Shown here: positions 9,153 through 18,516 of the stretch, piece after piece
Layout: each line of letters begins with the position of its first letter
Position numbering within the stretch: the first letter of the stretch is position 1
Origin: Catenulispora sp. GP43
GTDB lineage: Bacteria > Actinomycetota > Actinomycetes > Streptomycetales > Catenulisporaceae
Assembly (NCBI RefSeq): GCF_041260665.1
Contig: NZ_JBGCCT010000011.1
Coordinates: 1 to 64,000 of the forward strand
Reading direction: 5' to 3'
DNA: 64,000 bases
Position numbers and translations under genes: made by a program
The notes under the pieces: generated by a model
Database searches by the model: none
Seen by the model: the letters and a program-made list of their open reading frames with translations, nothing else
Told to the model about the DNA's origin: nothing

Positions 9153-11372
9153 ATGACTGACAACACCGAGAACGCAGAGAACATCGAGCGCCACTCCTAC
9201 GACGTGGTGGTGATCGGGGCCGGCGGCGCCGGACTGCGGGCCGCGATCGAGGCCCGGCACGCGGGCAAGCGCGTGGCGATCATCAGCAAGTCGCTGTTCG
9301 GCAAGGCGCACACCGTGATGGCCGAGGGCGGCGCGGCCGCGGCCATGGGCAACGTGAACCCGAAGGACAACTGGCAGGTCCACTTCCGCGACACGATGCG
9401 CGGCGGCAAGTTCCTGAACCACTTCCGGATGGCCGAGCTGCACGCCAAGGAGGCCCCGGAGCGCATCTGGGAGCTGGAGGCCTGGGGCGCGCTGTTCGAC
9501 CGCACCAAGGACGGCAAGATCAGCCAGCGCAACTTCGGCGGGCACGAGTACCCGCGGCTGGCGCACGTCGGCGACCGCACCGGACTGGAGCTGATCCGGA
9601 CCCTGCAGCAGCGCGTGGTCGCGTTGCAGCAGGAGGACAAGGCTTCCACCGGCGAGTACGAGGGCAGCCTGCGCGTCTTCGCCGAGACCACGATCGTCCG
9701 GCTGCTCAAGGACGAGCAGGGCCGGATCGCCGGCGCCATCGGGTACTACCGCGAGACCGGCCAGTTCGTGCTCTTCGAGGCCCCGGCGGTGATCATGGCC
9801 ACCGGCGGCATCGGCCGCAGCTACACCGTCACCAGCAACAGCTGGGAGTACACCGGCGACGGCCACGCGCTGGCCCTGCTCGCCGGCGCGGCGCTGGTGA
9901 ACATGGAGTTCATCCAGTTCCACCCGACCGGCATGGTCTGGCCGCCCTCGGTGAAGGGCATCCTGGTCACCGAGTCGGTCCGCGGCGACGGCGGCGTGCT
10001 CCGCAACAGCGAGGGCAAGCGCTTCATGTTCGACTACGTGCCGGACGTCTTCCGCAAGCAGTACGCGGAGACCGAGGAGGAAGCCGACCGCTGGTACACC
10101 GACCAGGAGAACAACCGGCGTCCCCCGGAGCTGCTGCCCCGCGACGAGGTGGCGCGCTCGATCAACTCCGAGGTGAAGGCCGGCCGCGGCACCCCGAACG
10201 GCGGCGTGTACCTGGACGTGTCCACGCGGCTGCCGGCCGAGGAGATCCGCCGCCGGCTGCCGTCGATGTACCACCAGTTCAAGGAGCTGGCCGACGTCGA
10301 CATCACGGCGCAGCCGATGGAGGTCGGCCCGACGTGCCACTACGTCATGGGCGGCATCGAGGTCGACCCGGACACCCAGGGCACGAACGTCCCGGGCCTG
10401 TACGCGGCCGGCGAGTGCTCCGGCGGCATGCACGGCTCCAACCGCCTGGGCGGCAACTCGCTGTCCGACCTGCTGGTCTTCGGCCGCCGCGCGGGCCTGC
10501 ACGCCGCGGAGTACGTGGACGGACTCGGCACGGCCGCCAAGCCCGCGGTGGTCGAGGCCGACGTGGACGCCGCGGTCGAGGAGGCGCTGGCCCCGCTGGG
10601 CAACCCGGACGGCGAGAACCCGTACACGCTGCACCACGACCTGCAGGTCTCGATGAACACGCTGGTCGGCATCATCCGCAAGCCCGAAGAGGTGAGCGAG
10701 GCGCTGGTCAAGCTGGAGGACTTCAAGCCCCGGCACAAGAAGGTCGGCTCGGTCGGCGGGCGCCGCTTCAACCCCGGCTGGCACGTCGCGCTGGACCTGC
10801 GCAACATGCTGATCGTCAGCGAGTGCGTGGCCAAAGCGGCGCTGGAGCGCGAGGAGTCCCGCGGCGGGCACACCCGCGACGACTTCCCGGCGATGTCCTC
10901 GAAGTGGCGGCAGGTCAACCTGATCTGCACGCTGAAGGAGGACGGCTCCGGCGTGGACCTCAAGCACCAGCCGATCCCGACGATCCGTCCGGACCTGTTG
11001 GGTCTGTTCGAGATCTCGGAGCTGACGAAGTACTTCACGGACGAGGAGCTGGCGGTTCTCGGGAATCAGGCCGAGCCGGGGGCCGAGGCTGACGCGGCGC
11101 CGGAAGCGAAGGCTGACGCGCTGCCGGAAGCCGCTGCCAAGCCCGATGAGGCCGAGACCGAGGCTGAGGCCGCGACCGACCCCAAGGCTGAGACCGAGGC
11201 TGAGGCTGAGACCGAGGCTGAGGCCGCGGCCGAGCCCAAGGCCGAGACCGAACCCGCCGCGATCCCCGGTCAGAACAACGGCGACGCCGAGGCCGAGAAG
11301 CAGACCGCCGCCGCCGAGGCCGAGGCCCAGACGGACGACGCCAAGTCCGAGACCGCCGCCGAGGAGAAGTGA
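9153..11372 (+). CDS. sdhA: Succinate dehydrogenase flavoprotein subunit with acidic Ala/Glu tail
   Basis: A 739-residue flavoprotein that oxidises succinate to fumarate with covalently bound FAD. The Rossmann motif GAGGAGLRAAIEA is near residues 18-30, the FAD-attachment stretch HTVMAEGGAAAA follows, and active-site segments include HPTGM and HYVMGGIEVD. The enzyme part ends near residue 640. The last 100 residues are a low-complexity Ala/Glu/Thr/Pro/Lys tail built from AETEAEA-like units, absent from ordinary SdhA. AAAGGA precedes the ATG by 13 bases. The stop is separated from sdhB by a single base. Confidence 0.95.
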   Translation: MTDNTENAENIERHSYDVVVIGAGGAGLRAAIEARHAGKRVAIISKSLFGKAHTVMAEGGAAAAMGNVNPKDNWQVHFRDTMRGGKFLNHFRMAELHAKEAPERIWELEAWGALFDRTKDGKISQRNFGGHEYPRLAHVGDRTGLELIRTLQQRVVALQQEDKASTGEYEGSLRVFAETTIVRLLKDEQGRIAGAIGYYRETGQFVLFEAPAVIMATGGIGRSYTVTSNSWEYTGDGHALALLAGAALVNMEFIQFHPTGMVWPPSVKGILVTESVRGDGGVLRNSEGKRFMFDYVPDVFRKQYAETEEEADRWYTDQENNRRPPELLPRDEVARSINSEVKAGRGTPNGGVYLDVSTRLPAEEIRRRLPSMYHQFKELADVDITAQPMEVGPTCHYVMGGIEVDPDTQGTNVPGLYAAGECSGGMHGSNRLGGNSLSDLLVFGRRAGLHAAEYVDGLGTAAKPAVVEADVDAAVEEALAPLGNPDGENPYTLHHDLQVSMNTLVGIIRKPEEVSEALVKLEDFKPRHKKVGSVGGRRFNPGWHVALDLRNMLIVSECVAKAALEREESRGGHTRDDFPAMSSKWRQVNLICTLKEDGSGVDLKHQPIPTIRPDLLGLFEISELTKYFTDEELAVLGNQAEPGAEADAAPEAKADALPEAAAKPDEAETEAEAATDPKAETEAEAETEAEAAAEPKAETEPAAIPGQNNGDAEAEKQTAAAEAEAQTDDAKSETAAEEK

Positions 11373-11373
11373 C

Positions 11374-12135
11374 ATGGGCTACAAAGGCAAGTTCAAGGTC
11401 TGGCGCGGCGACGCGTCCGGCGGCGACCTGAAAGACTTCGAGGTCGAGATCAACGAGGGCGAGGTCGTCCTCGACATCATCCACCGGCTGCAGGCGACGC
11501 AGGCCCCGGACATGGCGTGCCGCTGGAACTGCAAGGCCGGCAAGTGCGGCTCCTGCTCGGCGGAGATCAACGGCAAGCCCCGTCTGATGTGCATGACCCG
11601 CATGTCGACGTTCGAGCAGGACGAGACCGTCACCGTCACCCCGCTGCGCACCTTCCCGGTGATCAAGGACCTGGTGACGGACGTCGGCTTCAACTACACC
11701 AAGGCCCGCGAGGTGAAGTCCTTCACCCCGCCCAAGGACCTGAAGCCCGGCGAGTACCGCATGCAGCAGATCGACGTGGAGCGCTCGCAGGAGTTCCGCA
11801 AGTGCATCGAGTGCTACCTGTGCCAGAACACCTGCCACGCGGTGCGCGATCACGAGGAGAACAAGGAGAACTTCGCGGGCCCGCGCTACCTGATGCGCGT
11901 CGCGGAGCTCGACATGCACCCCCTGGACACCGCCGACCGCAAGAAGGCGGCCCAGGAGGAGCACGGCCTCGGCTTCTGCAACATCACGAAGTGCTGCACC
12001 GAGGTCTGCCCGGAGCACATCCACATCACGGACAACGCGCTGATCCCGCTGAAGGAGCGCGTGGTCGACAAGAAGTACGACCCGCTGGTGTGGCTGGGTA
12101 ACAAGATCCGGCGGCGGACGTCGTCCGACGCCTGA
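11374..12135 (+). CDS. sdhB: Succinate dehydrogenase iron-sulfur subunit
   Basis: A 253-residue electron-transfer subunit. The N-terminal ferredoxin fold has the [2Fe-2S] ligands in CRWNCKAGKCGSC plus a later Cys in LMCMTR. The C-terminal part has two cysteine clusters, CIECYLCQNTC and CNITKCCTEVCP, for the [4Fe-4S] and third cluster. It begins one base after the sdhA stop, so the two are translationally coupled, and it is the last gene of the operon before a strong hairpin. Confidence 0.96.
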   Translation: MGYKGKFKVWRGDASGGDLKDFEVEINEGEVVLDIIHRLQATQAPDMACRWNCKAGKCGSCSAEINGKPRLMCMTRMSTFEQDETVTVTPLRTFPVIKDLVTDVGFNYTKAREVKSFTPPKDLKPGEYRMQQIDVERSQEFRKCIECYLCQNTCHAVRDHEENKENFAGPRYLMRVAELDMHPLDTADRKKAAQEEHGLGFCNITKCCTEVCPEHIHITDNALIPLKERVVDKKYDPLVWLGNKIRRRTSSDA

Positions 12136-12157
12136 GGGAGCGAGCGGTGAGCAAGGG

Positions 12158-12191
12158 CCTGGGGCCGCGGTCTTAGGACCGCGGCCCCAGG
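12158..12191 (+). terminator. Terminator of the sdhCAB operon
   Basis: Perfect 15-bp stem (CCTGGGGCCGCGGTC at 12158-12172 with its complement at 12177-12191) around the tetraloop TTAG. There is no U-tract, as is common in high-GC actinomycetes. Confidence 0.8.
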
Positions 12192-12223
12192 CGCATCCGC
12201 GCAGGATCTGCGATAAAGGATCC

Positions 12224-13060
12224 ATGGCTCCCACGCACGCCCTGAACCACGAGCAGGTCGCCGCTTACCTCGGCCGCATCGGTATCGGCACCGGCACCGG
12301 CATCGACACCGGCACCGGCACGGCCGGGCAGCCGGTCGCGCCCGACGCCGACACCCTCCGCCGCCTGCACAGCGCACACCTGCACACCGTCCCGTTCGAG
12401 AACCTGAGCATCCACCTCGACGAACCGGTCCCGCTGGACGGCACCGCGCTGTTCGAGAAGATCGTCGGGCACCGCCGGGGCGGCTTCTGCTACGAGCTGA
12501 ACGGACTGTTCGCCCTGCTCCTGGAGGCACTCGGGTACCGCGTGCACCGCCTGTCGGCCCGCACCTTCAGCACCGCGCACGGCTACAGCCCGCCGCTGGA
12601 CCACCTGGCGCTGCAGGTCGTCGACGGCTCCGGCGGCACCTGGCTGGCGGACGTCGGCTTCGGCCGCCACACCGAGTTCCCGCTCCGCTTCGAGGACCGC
12701 GCCGACCAGAAGGACCCCGGCGGCCTCTTCCGCATCGTGGAGAACGACGACGCGGAGTTCACCGTCCTGCGCGACGGCGAGGTCCAGTACCGCGTCGACC
12801 CGAAGCCGCTGGCGCTGGCGGACTTCACGCAGGCGTGCTGGTGGCAGTGCACGTCGCCGGAGTCGCACTTCACGCAGAACGTGATCTGCTCGCGGCTCAC
12901 CGAGGACGGCCGGGTGACGCTGACCGGCGACCAGCTGATCACGACGGACGGCACCGGGCGGCGGGTCCAGGAGGTCGCCTCGGACGAGGAGCTGCTGGAC
13001 CTGCTGCGGGAGCGGTTCGGGATCGAGCTGGCGCGGGCGCCGCGGCGGAAGCAGGCTTAG
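12224..13060 (+). CDS. nat: Arylamine N-acetyltransferase
   Basis: A 278-residue NAT-family enzyme that transfers acetyl from acetyl-CoA to arylamines, hydrazines or arylhydroxylamines. The catalytic triad is visible: Cys89 in RRGGFCYELN, His127 in LDHLAL, and Asp143 in WLADVGFG. An unusual Gly/Thr run (residues 20-33, GIGTGTG and DTGTGT) is encoded by a GGCACC-like hexamer repeat and lies in the N-terminal helical region. AAAGGA lies 5 bases before the ATG. In related organisms NATs can also act in secondary metabolism, but no such genes are nearby. Confidence 0.93.
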   Translation: MAPTHALNHEQVAAYLGRIGIGTGTGIDTGTGTAGQPVAPDADTLRRLHSAHLHTVPFENLSIHLDEPVPLDGTALFEKIVGHRRGGFCYELNGLFALLLEALGYRVHRLSARTFSTAHGYSPPLDHLALQVVDGSGGTWLADVGFGRHTEFPLRFEDRADQKDPGGLFRIVENDDAEFTVLRDGEVQYRVDPKPLALADFTQACWWQCTSPESHFTQNVICSRLTEDGRVTLTGDQLITTDGTGRRVQEVASDEELLDLLRERFGIELARAPRRKQA

Positions 13061-13165
13061 CGGCGCGGGGCGCCGCGGCATTCGCAGCCGGCTCAGCGGC
13101 GCGTCCAGGGCGGGGTCGGCATCGGCATCCCGCCCGAGCGGCCCTGACGGCCGATCCGAGCAGCC

Positions 13166-13798
13166 TCACCCCCGCAGCGCCAACTCCACACCGAACCCGA
13201 CCAGCACCGCCCCGGTCACCGCGTCCATAGCCCGCTTGACCCGCCGCTTCGCGAACCACCCGCGCGCCCGGTGCGCACCCAGGATCAGCACGGTGAACCA
13301 CACCATCGCCTCGAGATCGTGCGCACCGGCCAGCATCAGCCCCATGGCCAGATGCGACACGTGCGCCGGCATGAACTGCGGGAAGATCGCGATGTAGAAC
13401 GCCCCGACCTTGGGATTCAGCAGATTGGTCCACGCACCCCGCAAGAACGCGCGCCCCAGCCCGGCATCGGGCACCCGCACCACCGCGTCATGAAGCTCCC
13501 CGCGCCGCGCGGCCCGCAGCATCCCGAAGCCCATCCACAGCAGGTACACCGCCCCGACGACCCGCAGCGCGGTGTACGCATCGTGCGACGCGGTCAGCAG
13601 CATCGACACCCCGGTCGCCGCCGCGGCCCCCCACACCAGCGCACCGACGTTGATCCCGAACGCGGTCGCGAACGCCTGCCGCCGCCCCAGGACCAGCGCC
13701 GACCGCAGCACCACGGCGGTGTCCAGGCCGGGGATGATCGTGATGAGGCCGGCGACGAGGGCGAAGGAGAGCAGCGCGTGGAAGACCGAACCAGTCAT
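13166..13798 (-). CDS. LysE/RhtB-family amino-acid exporter
   Basis: A 210-residue inner-membrane protein with about six hydrophobic segments. The N-terminal signature IPGLDTAVVLRSALVLGRRQAF followed by GINVGALVW is typical of the LysE/RhtB superfamily, which exports amino acids or related small molecules. The substrate cannot be told from sequence. It is a lone gene, convergent with the NAT gene. Confidence 0.88.
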   Translation of the reverse strand: MTGSVFHALLSFALVAGLITIIPGLDTAVVLRSALVLGRRQAFATAFGINVGALVWGAAAATGVSMLLTASHDAYTALRVVGAVYLLWMGFGMLRAARRGELHDAVVRVPDAGLGRAFLRGAWTNLLNPKVGAFYIAIFPQFMPAHVSHLAMGLMLAGAHDLEAMVWFTVLILGAHRARGWFAKRRVKRAMDAVTGAVLVGFGVELALRG

Positions 13799-13974
13799 GG
13801 AACGGGAGTATCCCAGGGGCGCCGCGCCGCCGTTTTCCGCTGGTTGACAGCGCTAGTCGACAGGCAGATCAGCGCTGCCCGGCCGCCGCTCGATGCCACC
13901 ACCCAGCTGCCCGCACCGCCGGTCAGCCTCGTCCCACGCCCGGCCACTCCCACCGCCGACCGGGCGCTCCCCCG

Positions 13975-16530
13975 CTACCGTGGTCCCAACCCGGTGTCCC
14001 CCAAGGCCAGCTCGAACCACACGATCTTCCCGTTCCCGGTGGTCCGCGTCCCCCACCGGGTCGCCAGCTGGTTCACCAACTGCAGCCCGCGGCCGCCCTC
14101 GTCCGTCTCCTGCGCCCGCCGCACCTGCGGCACCACGTCCAGCGCGTCCCCCACCTCCACCAGCAGCCGGTCCGTCTTCAGCATTTCCAGCGACACCGGC
14201 GAGCGCCCGTAGCGCTGCGCGTTCGTCACCAGCTCGCTCACCAGCAGCTCCGCCGTGTCCGACAGGCTGGTCATGTTCCAGTCCCGGAGCTTCGCGCGGA
14301 CCTTGCGGCGGGCCTCGGACACCGCCGAGGGGTGCGCGTCCAGCTGCCAGTGCGCCTTGCGGTCCGGCGGGATGGACTGGACCTGGGCCAGCAGCAGGGT
14401 CGCGTCGTCCGAGGTGTCGCCGGTGATGCCGAGGACGTCCGTCACCGCGTCGCAGCACTCTTCCAACGAGTCGGGAGGGCAGTTCGCCAACAACGCCGCC
14501 ATCACCCCGATCCCCTCATCGATGTCGCGCCCTTTGTCCTCGACCATCCCGTCCGTGTAGAACGCCAGGCGGGAGCGGTCGGGGATGTCGAACTCCTTCG
14601 TCTCGAACACCCAGCTGCGGTACGCCCCTCCGCCGACGCCCAGCGGCGGCGAGGGCGGCACGTCCAGGCCGCCGACCGTGCCGTCCGGCGCCAGCAGCAG
14701 CGGCGGCGGATGCCCGGCCCGGGACACCGCGAGCTTGCCGGTCGCCGGGTCGTAGACCGCGTAGATGCAGGTCGCCAAATGGTTCTCCGACAGCGACGCA
14801 CCGAGTTCGTCCAGCTGGTGCAGCACCTGCGCCGGCGACAGGTCCAGCCCGGCGAGGGTCCGGGCCGCGGTCCGGAACTGGCCCATGATCCCGGCCGCCC
14901 GCACGCCGACGCCCATGACGTCCCCGACCACCAGCGCCACCCGCGCCCCCGACAGCTGGATCACGTCGAACCAGTCGCCGCCGACCTCCGCGCCGACCGA
15001 GCCGGGCAGGTACCGGTACGCCACCTGCACCCCCGGCAGGCTCGGTATCCGCTGCGGCAGCAGCGCGCGCTGCAACATCAGCGCCGTGGTGCGCTCGCGG
15101 AAGTACAGCCGGCCGTTGTCCATCGACACCGCGGCCCGGGTGGTGATCTCCTCGGCGACCTCGATGTCCTCCGACTCGAACGGCGGGCTCTCCGGGTGCC
15201 GGTGGAAGTGCACCACGCCCAGCAGCGCCTCGCGGGCCCACAGCGGCACCAGGATCGAGTCGCCGCCGGTGGGCTGCCACAGCAGCGTGCCGTCGACCGC
15301 GCGGATCGGCTCCTTGGCGACCGCGCTGATCCCGGCCGAGGAGTGCCAGGCCGCGCCGTCGAGCATGCGGTCGCTGATGTCGGAGTCGGTGGACCAGGCG
15401 CTGAAGCCCTCGGCCCGCACCGGGTCCGGCACAGCGCCGAAGCCCTGGTGCACCAGCACCCGGCGGCGGCGCACCGGGGCCAGCCACACCGGCCCGACCG
15501 GGCCGATCCGCTCGTCGAAGACCTCTTCCTTGATCTCGATGACGATCGCGTCGGCGAAGTCCGGCACCGCCACGTCGGCCAGTTCCCGGGCCGTGCGCTC
15601 GACGTCCAGCGCGGTGCCCATCCGCGAGCCGGCCTTGTTCACCAGCGCCAGACGCCGGCGGGCCCCGGCCGCGGCGGCCGCGGCGCGATGCCGGTCGGTG
15701 ACGTCCAGGATCAGCCCGGACAGCCCGATGACCTCGCCGTCCGGACCGTGGAGCCGGTTGTAGCTGACCGACCAGACCCGCTCCTCGTCGGAGGCCGGGG
15801 TGAAACCGCCGTACTGCTCGTCGACCACCGGGATGCCGGTGCGCAGCACCTCGTCGGGGATCTCCTCCAGCCGCGGGTCCACGCCCGGCAGCACCTCGCG
15901 GACCCGCTTGCCGATGTGCTCGGAGACCGGCAGGCCGTTGATACGCTCCAGCGCGCGGTTCAGCCGGACGTAGCGTCCCTGCTCGTCGTAGACCACGATG
16001 CCGACCGGGAACTGCTCGAACAGCGAGTCCAGGACGGCGCGGTCCCGCGTGAACCGGATCAGGTCGTCGGCGGAGTTGGCGTAGCCGAACACCACCACGT
16101 GCCCCTCGCCGTCGCGCAGGCCCATGAGATGCGCGTCGACCGGCACGCTCGCCCCGGACGGGGTGACCGCGTCCAGCGCCCCGCGCGCGTCGTCACCGGA
16201 GCGCACCGCCGCGACCATCCGGTCGGCCGCCTCGCGGTCCGCGGGCCGGAACATCTCGTGGAACGGCTTGCCGATCATCTCCGTGCGCTGCCATCCCAGC
16301 AGTTCCTCGGCGTTGAGCCGGAACTCGCGGATGATCCCCTCGCCGTCGAGCATGAAGGTCGCCGAGCGTACCCGCTCGATCACTCCGGCCATCCGCCCCA
16401 GCTGACGCTGCGCGTCGCCCTCGGAGCCCTGACCGAAGACGGAGGTCGTCATGGCCCATCCCCGGCCGCGCCAGCCGGGGTTGTCCTGCCGCTCCCTGTG
16501 GGGCTGCTGCTCTTGCGGCGAGTCGGGCAT
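13975..16530 (-). CDS. PAS-PAS-GAF-SpoIIE phosphatase with anti-sigma-type ATPase domain
   Basis: An approximately 851-residue signalling protein. In order: a PAS domain (RSATFMLDGEGIIREF), a second PAS (FPVGIVVYDEQGRYVRLN), a GAF domain (MGTALDVERTARELADV), a SpoIIE/PP2C phosphatase with metal-binding Asp residues in AEVGGDWFDV, VVGDVMG and FYTDGMVE, and a C-terminal HATPase_c domain with N-box SELVTNAQRYG and GGRGLQLV. This architecture is typical of streptomycete regulators that dephosphorylate anti-anti-sigma factors and bind sigma factors. The start is uncertain: ATG at 16530 is used here, ATG at 16452 also fits, and an upstream start at 16617 is possible. No partner sigma or STAS gene is adjacent. 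Confidence 0.85.
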   Translation of the reverse strand: MPDSPQEQQPHRERQDNPGWRGRGWAMTTSVFGQGSEGDAQRQLGRMAGVIERVRSATFMLDGEGIIREFRLNAEELLGWQRTEMIGKPFHEMFRPADREAADRMVAAVRSGDDARGALDAVTPSGASVPVDAHLMGLRDGEGHVVVFGYANSADDLIRFTRDRAVLDSLFEQFPVGIVVYDEQGRYVRLNRALERINGLPVSEHIGKRVREVLPGVDPRLEEIPDEVLRTGIPVVDEQYGGFTPASDEERVWSVSYNRLHGPDGEVIGLSGLILDVTDRHRAAAAAAGARRRLALVNKAGSRMGTALDVERTARELADVAVPDFADAIVIEIKEEVFDERIGPVGPVWLAPVRRRRVLVHQGFGAVPDPVRAEGFSAWSTDSDISDRMLDGAAWHSSAGISAVAKEPIRAVDGTLLWQPTGGDSILVPLWAREALLGVVHFHRHPESPPFESEDIEVAEEITTRAAVSMDNGRLYFRERTTALMLQRALLPQRIPSLPGVQVAYRYLPGSVGAEVGGDWFDVIQLSGARVALVVGDVMGVGVRAAGIMGQFRTAARTLAGLDLSPAQVLHQLDELGASLSENHLATCIYAVYDPATGKLAVSRAGHPPPLLLAPDGTVGGLDVPPSPPLGVGGGAYRSWVFETKEFDIPDRSRLAFYTDGMVEDKGRDIDEGIGVMAALLANCPPDSLEECCDAVTDVLGITGDTSDDATLLLAQVQSIPPDRKAHWQLDAHPSAVSEARRKVRAKLRDWNMTSLSDTAELLVSELVTNAQRYGRSPVSLEMLKTDRLLVEVGDALDVVPQVRRAQETDEGGRGLQLVNQLATRWGTRTTGNGKIVWFELALGDTGLGPR

Positions 16531-16669
16531 GGAGAGGGCTTCGATTCTGTGCGGTCGGGAACCCCGTGTTGCGGATCCGGGTCTCCTGTGATCCTTCCCG
16601 GAATGCCGCGCCCTCAAGCAATTGATCTGACTTTCACACTATGAGAGCAGTCAAGGCGTTCCCCAGGTT

Positions 16670-17074
16670 TCACCAGACCGAACGCGCCAACTCCTCGACG
16701 ATCGGCACGTCGGGCGTCAGCCAGTCCAGATCCAGCAATTCCCCGCGCGGGACCCACGCCAAACAGTCGTGGTCTTCCAGCGGCCGCGGCTCCGGCTGCC
16801 CGGGCTCCAGGCGCGCCAGGAAGACCCGCAACGTGAAGCGCTCGTCGATCCGGGCGTCCGCACCGATCTTCGCCCCGACGGTCACCGCCACGCCGAGTTC
16901 CTCGCGGCACTCGCGCACGACCGCCTCGGCGTCGTCCTCTCCGGGTTCGACCTTGCCGCCGGGGAACTCCCACTTCCCGGCCAGACGCGCCGGCGCCGAC
17001 CGGCGCGCGCACAGCACGCTCTGGTCCCGAACGATGGCCGCGCCGACGACGATGACGGGGGTCTGGGTGGTCAT
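16670..17074 (-). CDS. Nudix hydrolase, MutT-like
   Basis: A 134-residue Nudix enzyme. The Nudix box is clear at residues 38-60 (GGKVEPGEDDAEAVVRE then CREELG), giving the Mg2+-binding REXXEE core. Size and the opening segment VIVVGAAIVRDQSVLCARR match MutT-type (d)NTP pyrophosphohydrolases that clear 8-oxo-dGTP, though substrate specificity is not provable from sequence. It faces the pterin dehydratase gene divergently across about 83 bp. Confidence 0.88.
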   Translation of the reverse strand: MTTQTPVIVVGAAIVRDQSVLCARRSAPARLAGKWEFPGGKVEPGEDDAEAVVRECREELGVAVTVGAKIGADARIDERFTLRVFLARLEPGQPEPRPLEDHDCLAWVPRGELLDLDWLTPDVPIVEELARSVW

Positions 17075-17157
17075 TCCAGGCAGTCTAGGGCGCGCCGCCG
17101 ACTACGTTCCGTAACTGACTGTTGGCCCCCTCTTGGCATCGGGTCGACAATGGGTAC

Positions 17158-17451
17158 ATGCGCCTTCTCCAGCAAGAGGAGATCTCCCCGTTGTTGGCCG
17201 ACCATCCCGAGTGGACGGGCGGCGCGGAGCATCTCTCGCGCGTGTTCACCGCCGCGGACTTCCCCGCGGCCATCACCGTGGTCGACAAGGTGGCGGTCAT
17301 CGCCGAGGAGATGAACCACCATCCCGACATCGACATCCGGTGGAAGACCCTGCGGTTCCGGCTCTCGACGCACTCCGCGGGCGGCGTCACCGAGCTGGAC
17401 CTGGAATTGGCCCGGCGGATCGAGACCCTGCTCGCCTCGGAGTCCGGTTAG
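17158..17451 (+). CDS. 4a-hydroxytetrahydrobiopterin dehydratase (pterin-carbinolamine dehydratase)
   Basis: A 97-residue protein of typical family length. The active-site motif EEMNHHPDIDIRW holds the paired histidines that bind the pterin, followed by the conserved tail THSAGGVTELD. It dehydrates 4a-hydroxytetrahydropterins to regenerate the cofactor of aromatic amino-acid hydroxylases; no such hydroxylase is encoded nearby. ATG at 17158 is preferred because homologues start near MRLL; the upstream ATG at 17122 would add an unrelated leader. Confidence 0.9.
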   Translation: MRLLQQEEISPLLADHPEWTGGAEHLSRVFTAADFPAAITVVDKVAVIAEEMNHHPDIDIRWKTLRFRLSTHSAGGVTELDLELARRIETLLASESG

Positions 17452-17502
17452 CGACCGGAGCCGGCCTGAGCCGGGCCGAGCCGGACCGAGCCGCCGTCCC
17501 CG

Positions 17503-18513
17503 CTACCCGAACAGCGCGTTCGTGATCCACCAGACGAAGGCCGCGCACAGCCCGGCGCACGGCAGCGTGAAGACCCACGCCCCGACGATGTTCCGCGCCA
17601 CGCCCCAGCGCACCGCGCTCTTCCGCTTCGTCGCGCCGACGCCCATGATCGAGCCGGTGATGATGTGCGTGGTGGACACCGGCGCCTTCCACACGAACGC
17701 GGTGAAGTACAGCACCGCCGAGGCCACGGTCTCGGCGGCGAACCCGCGCGGCGGGTCCAGCTCGATGACCTTGCGGCCCAGCGTGCGCATGATGCGCCAG
17801 CCGCCGGCGTAGGTGCCCAGCGAGATCGCCAGCGCCGAGGACAGCAGCACCCAGTTCGGCACCGCCGACTTGGACGTCGCGTGCCCGCCGGCGATCAGCG
17901 CCAGCATGATCACGCCGATGGTCTTCTGCGCGTCCTGGATCCCGTGCCCCAGCGCCATCGCGGCGGCCGAGATGGTCTGCGAGAAGCGGAAACCGCGGGA
18001 GACCCGGCCCGGGTGCGCTTTGCGGAAGGCCCAGAGGATGCCGACCATCAGGAAGAACGCCAGGATGAACCCGACGACCGGGGAGGACACCATCGGCAGG
18101 ATGACCTTCTCCCACACGCCCTTCCACTCGACCGTGGCGCCGGCGGCCAGCCCGGCGCCGATCATGCCGCCGATCAGCGCGTGGGAGGACGAGGACGGCA
18201 GACCGAAGTACCAGGTCAGCACGTTCCACACGATCGCGCCGACCAGAAGTGAGAACACGATCCACAAGCCGGCGTCGCCCGCGGGGACCTTGATGATGCC
18301 GCTGGTGATCGTCGAGGCGACTCCGCCGCCGAGCCGCAGGCCGATGTAGGAGCCGAGCAGGTTCATCACCGCGGCCATCAGCAGCGCGGCACGCGGTGTG
18401 AGCGCGCGGGTGGACACCGAGGTGGCGATGGCGTTCGCCGAGTCGTGGAAGCCGTTGGTGTAACTGAACCCCAGGGCGACGGCCACCACCGTGATCAGGC
18501 CGAGCCAGTGCAC
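17503..18513 (-). CDS. pit: Inorganic phosphate transporter, PiT family
   Basis: A 336-residue low-affinity cation/phosphate symporter. It carries the duplicated PiT signature, first copy GFHDSANAIATSVSTRAL near the N-terminus and second copy near GHGIQDAQKTIGV. About ten membrane segments are predicted. It lies 3 bp after the DUF47 gene, so the two are an operon, an arrangement well known for PiT proteins. The 51 bases between its stop and the convergent pterin gene contain several GAGCCG-type repeats that may serve as terminator. Confidence 0.93.
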   Translation of the reverse strand: MHWLGLITVVAVALGFSYTNGFHDSANAIATSVSTRALTPRAALLMAAVMNLLGSYIGLRLGGGVASTITSGIIKVPAGDAGLWIVFSLLVGAIVWNVLTWYFGLPSSSSHALIGGMIGAGLAAGATVEWKGVWEKVILPMVSSPVVGFILAFFLMVGILWAFRKAHPGRVSRGFRFSQTISAAAMALGHGIQDAQKTIGVIMLALIAGGHATSKSAVPNWVLLSSALAISLGTYAGGWRIMRTLGRKVIELDPPRGFAAETVASAVLYFTAFVWKAPVSTTHIITGSIMGVGATKRKSAVRWGVARNIVGAWVFTLPCAGLCAAFVWWITNALFG

Positions 18514-18516
18514 GCC

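Noticed and set aside
9132-11375. A 747-codon open frame antisense to sdhA
   Set aside because: Long antisense frames are common in very GC-rich genes. Its product is His/Leu/Val/Arg-rich with no domain, and the plus strand is clearly sdhA. The same applies to antisense frames over typA (3732-5204), pckG (22823-24964) and the MFS gene (52459-54831).
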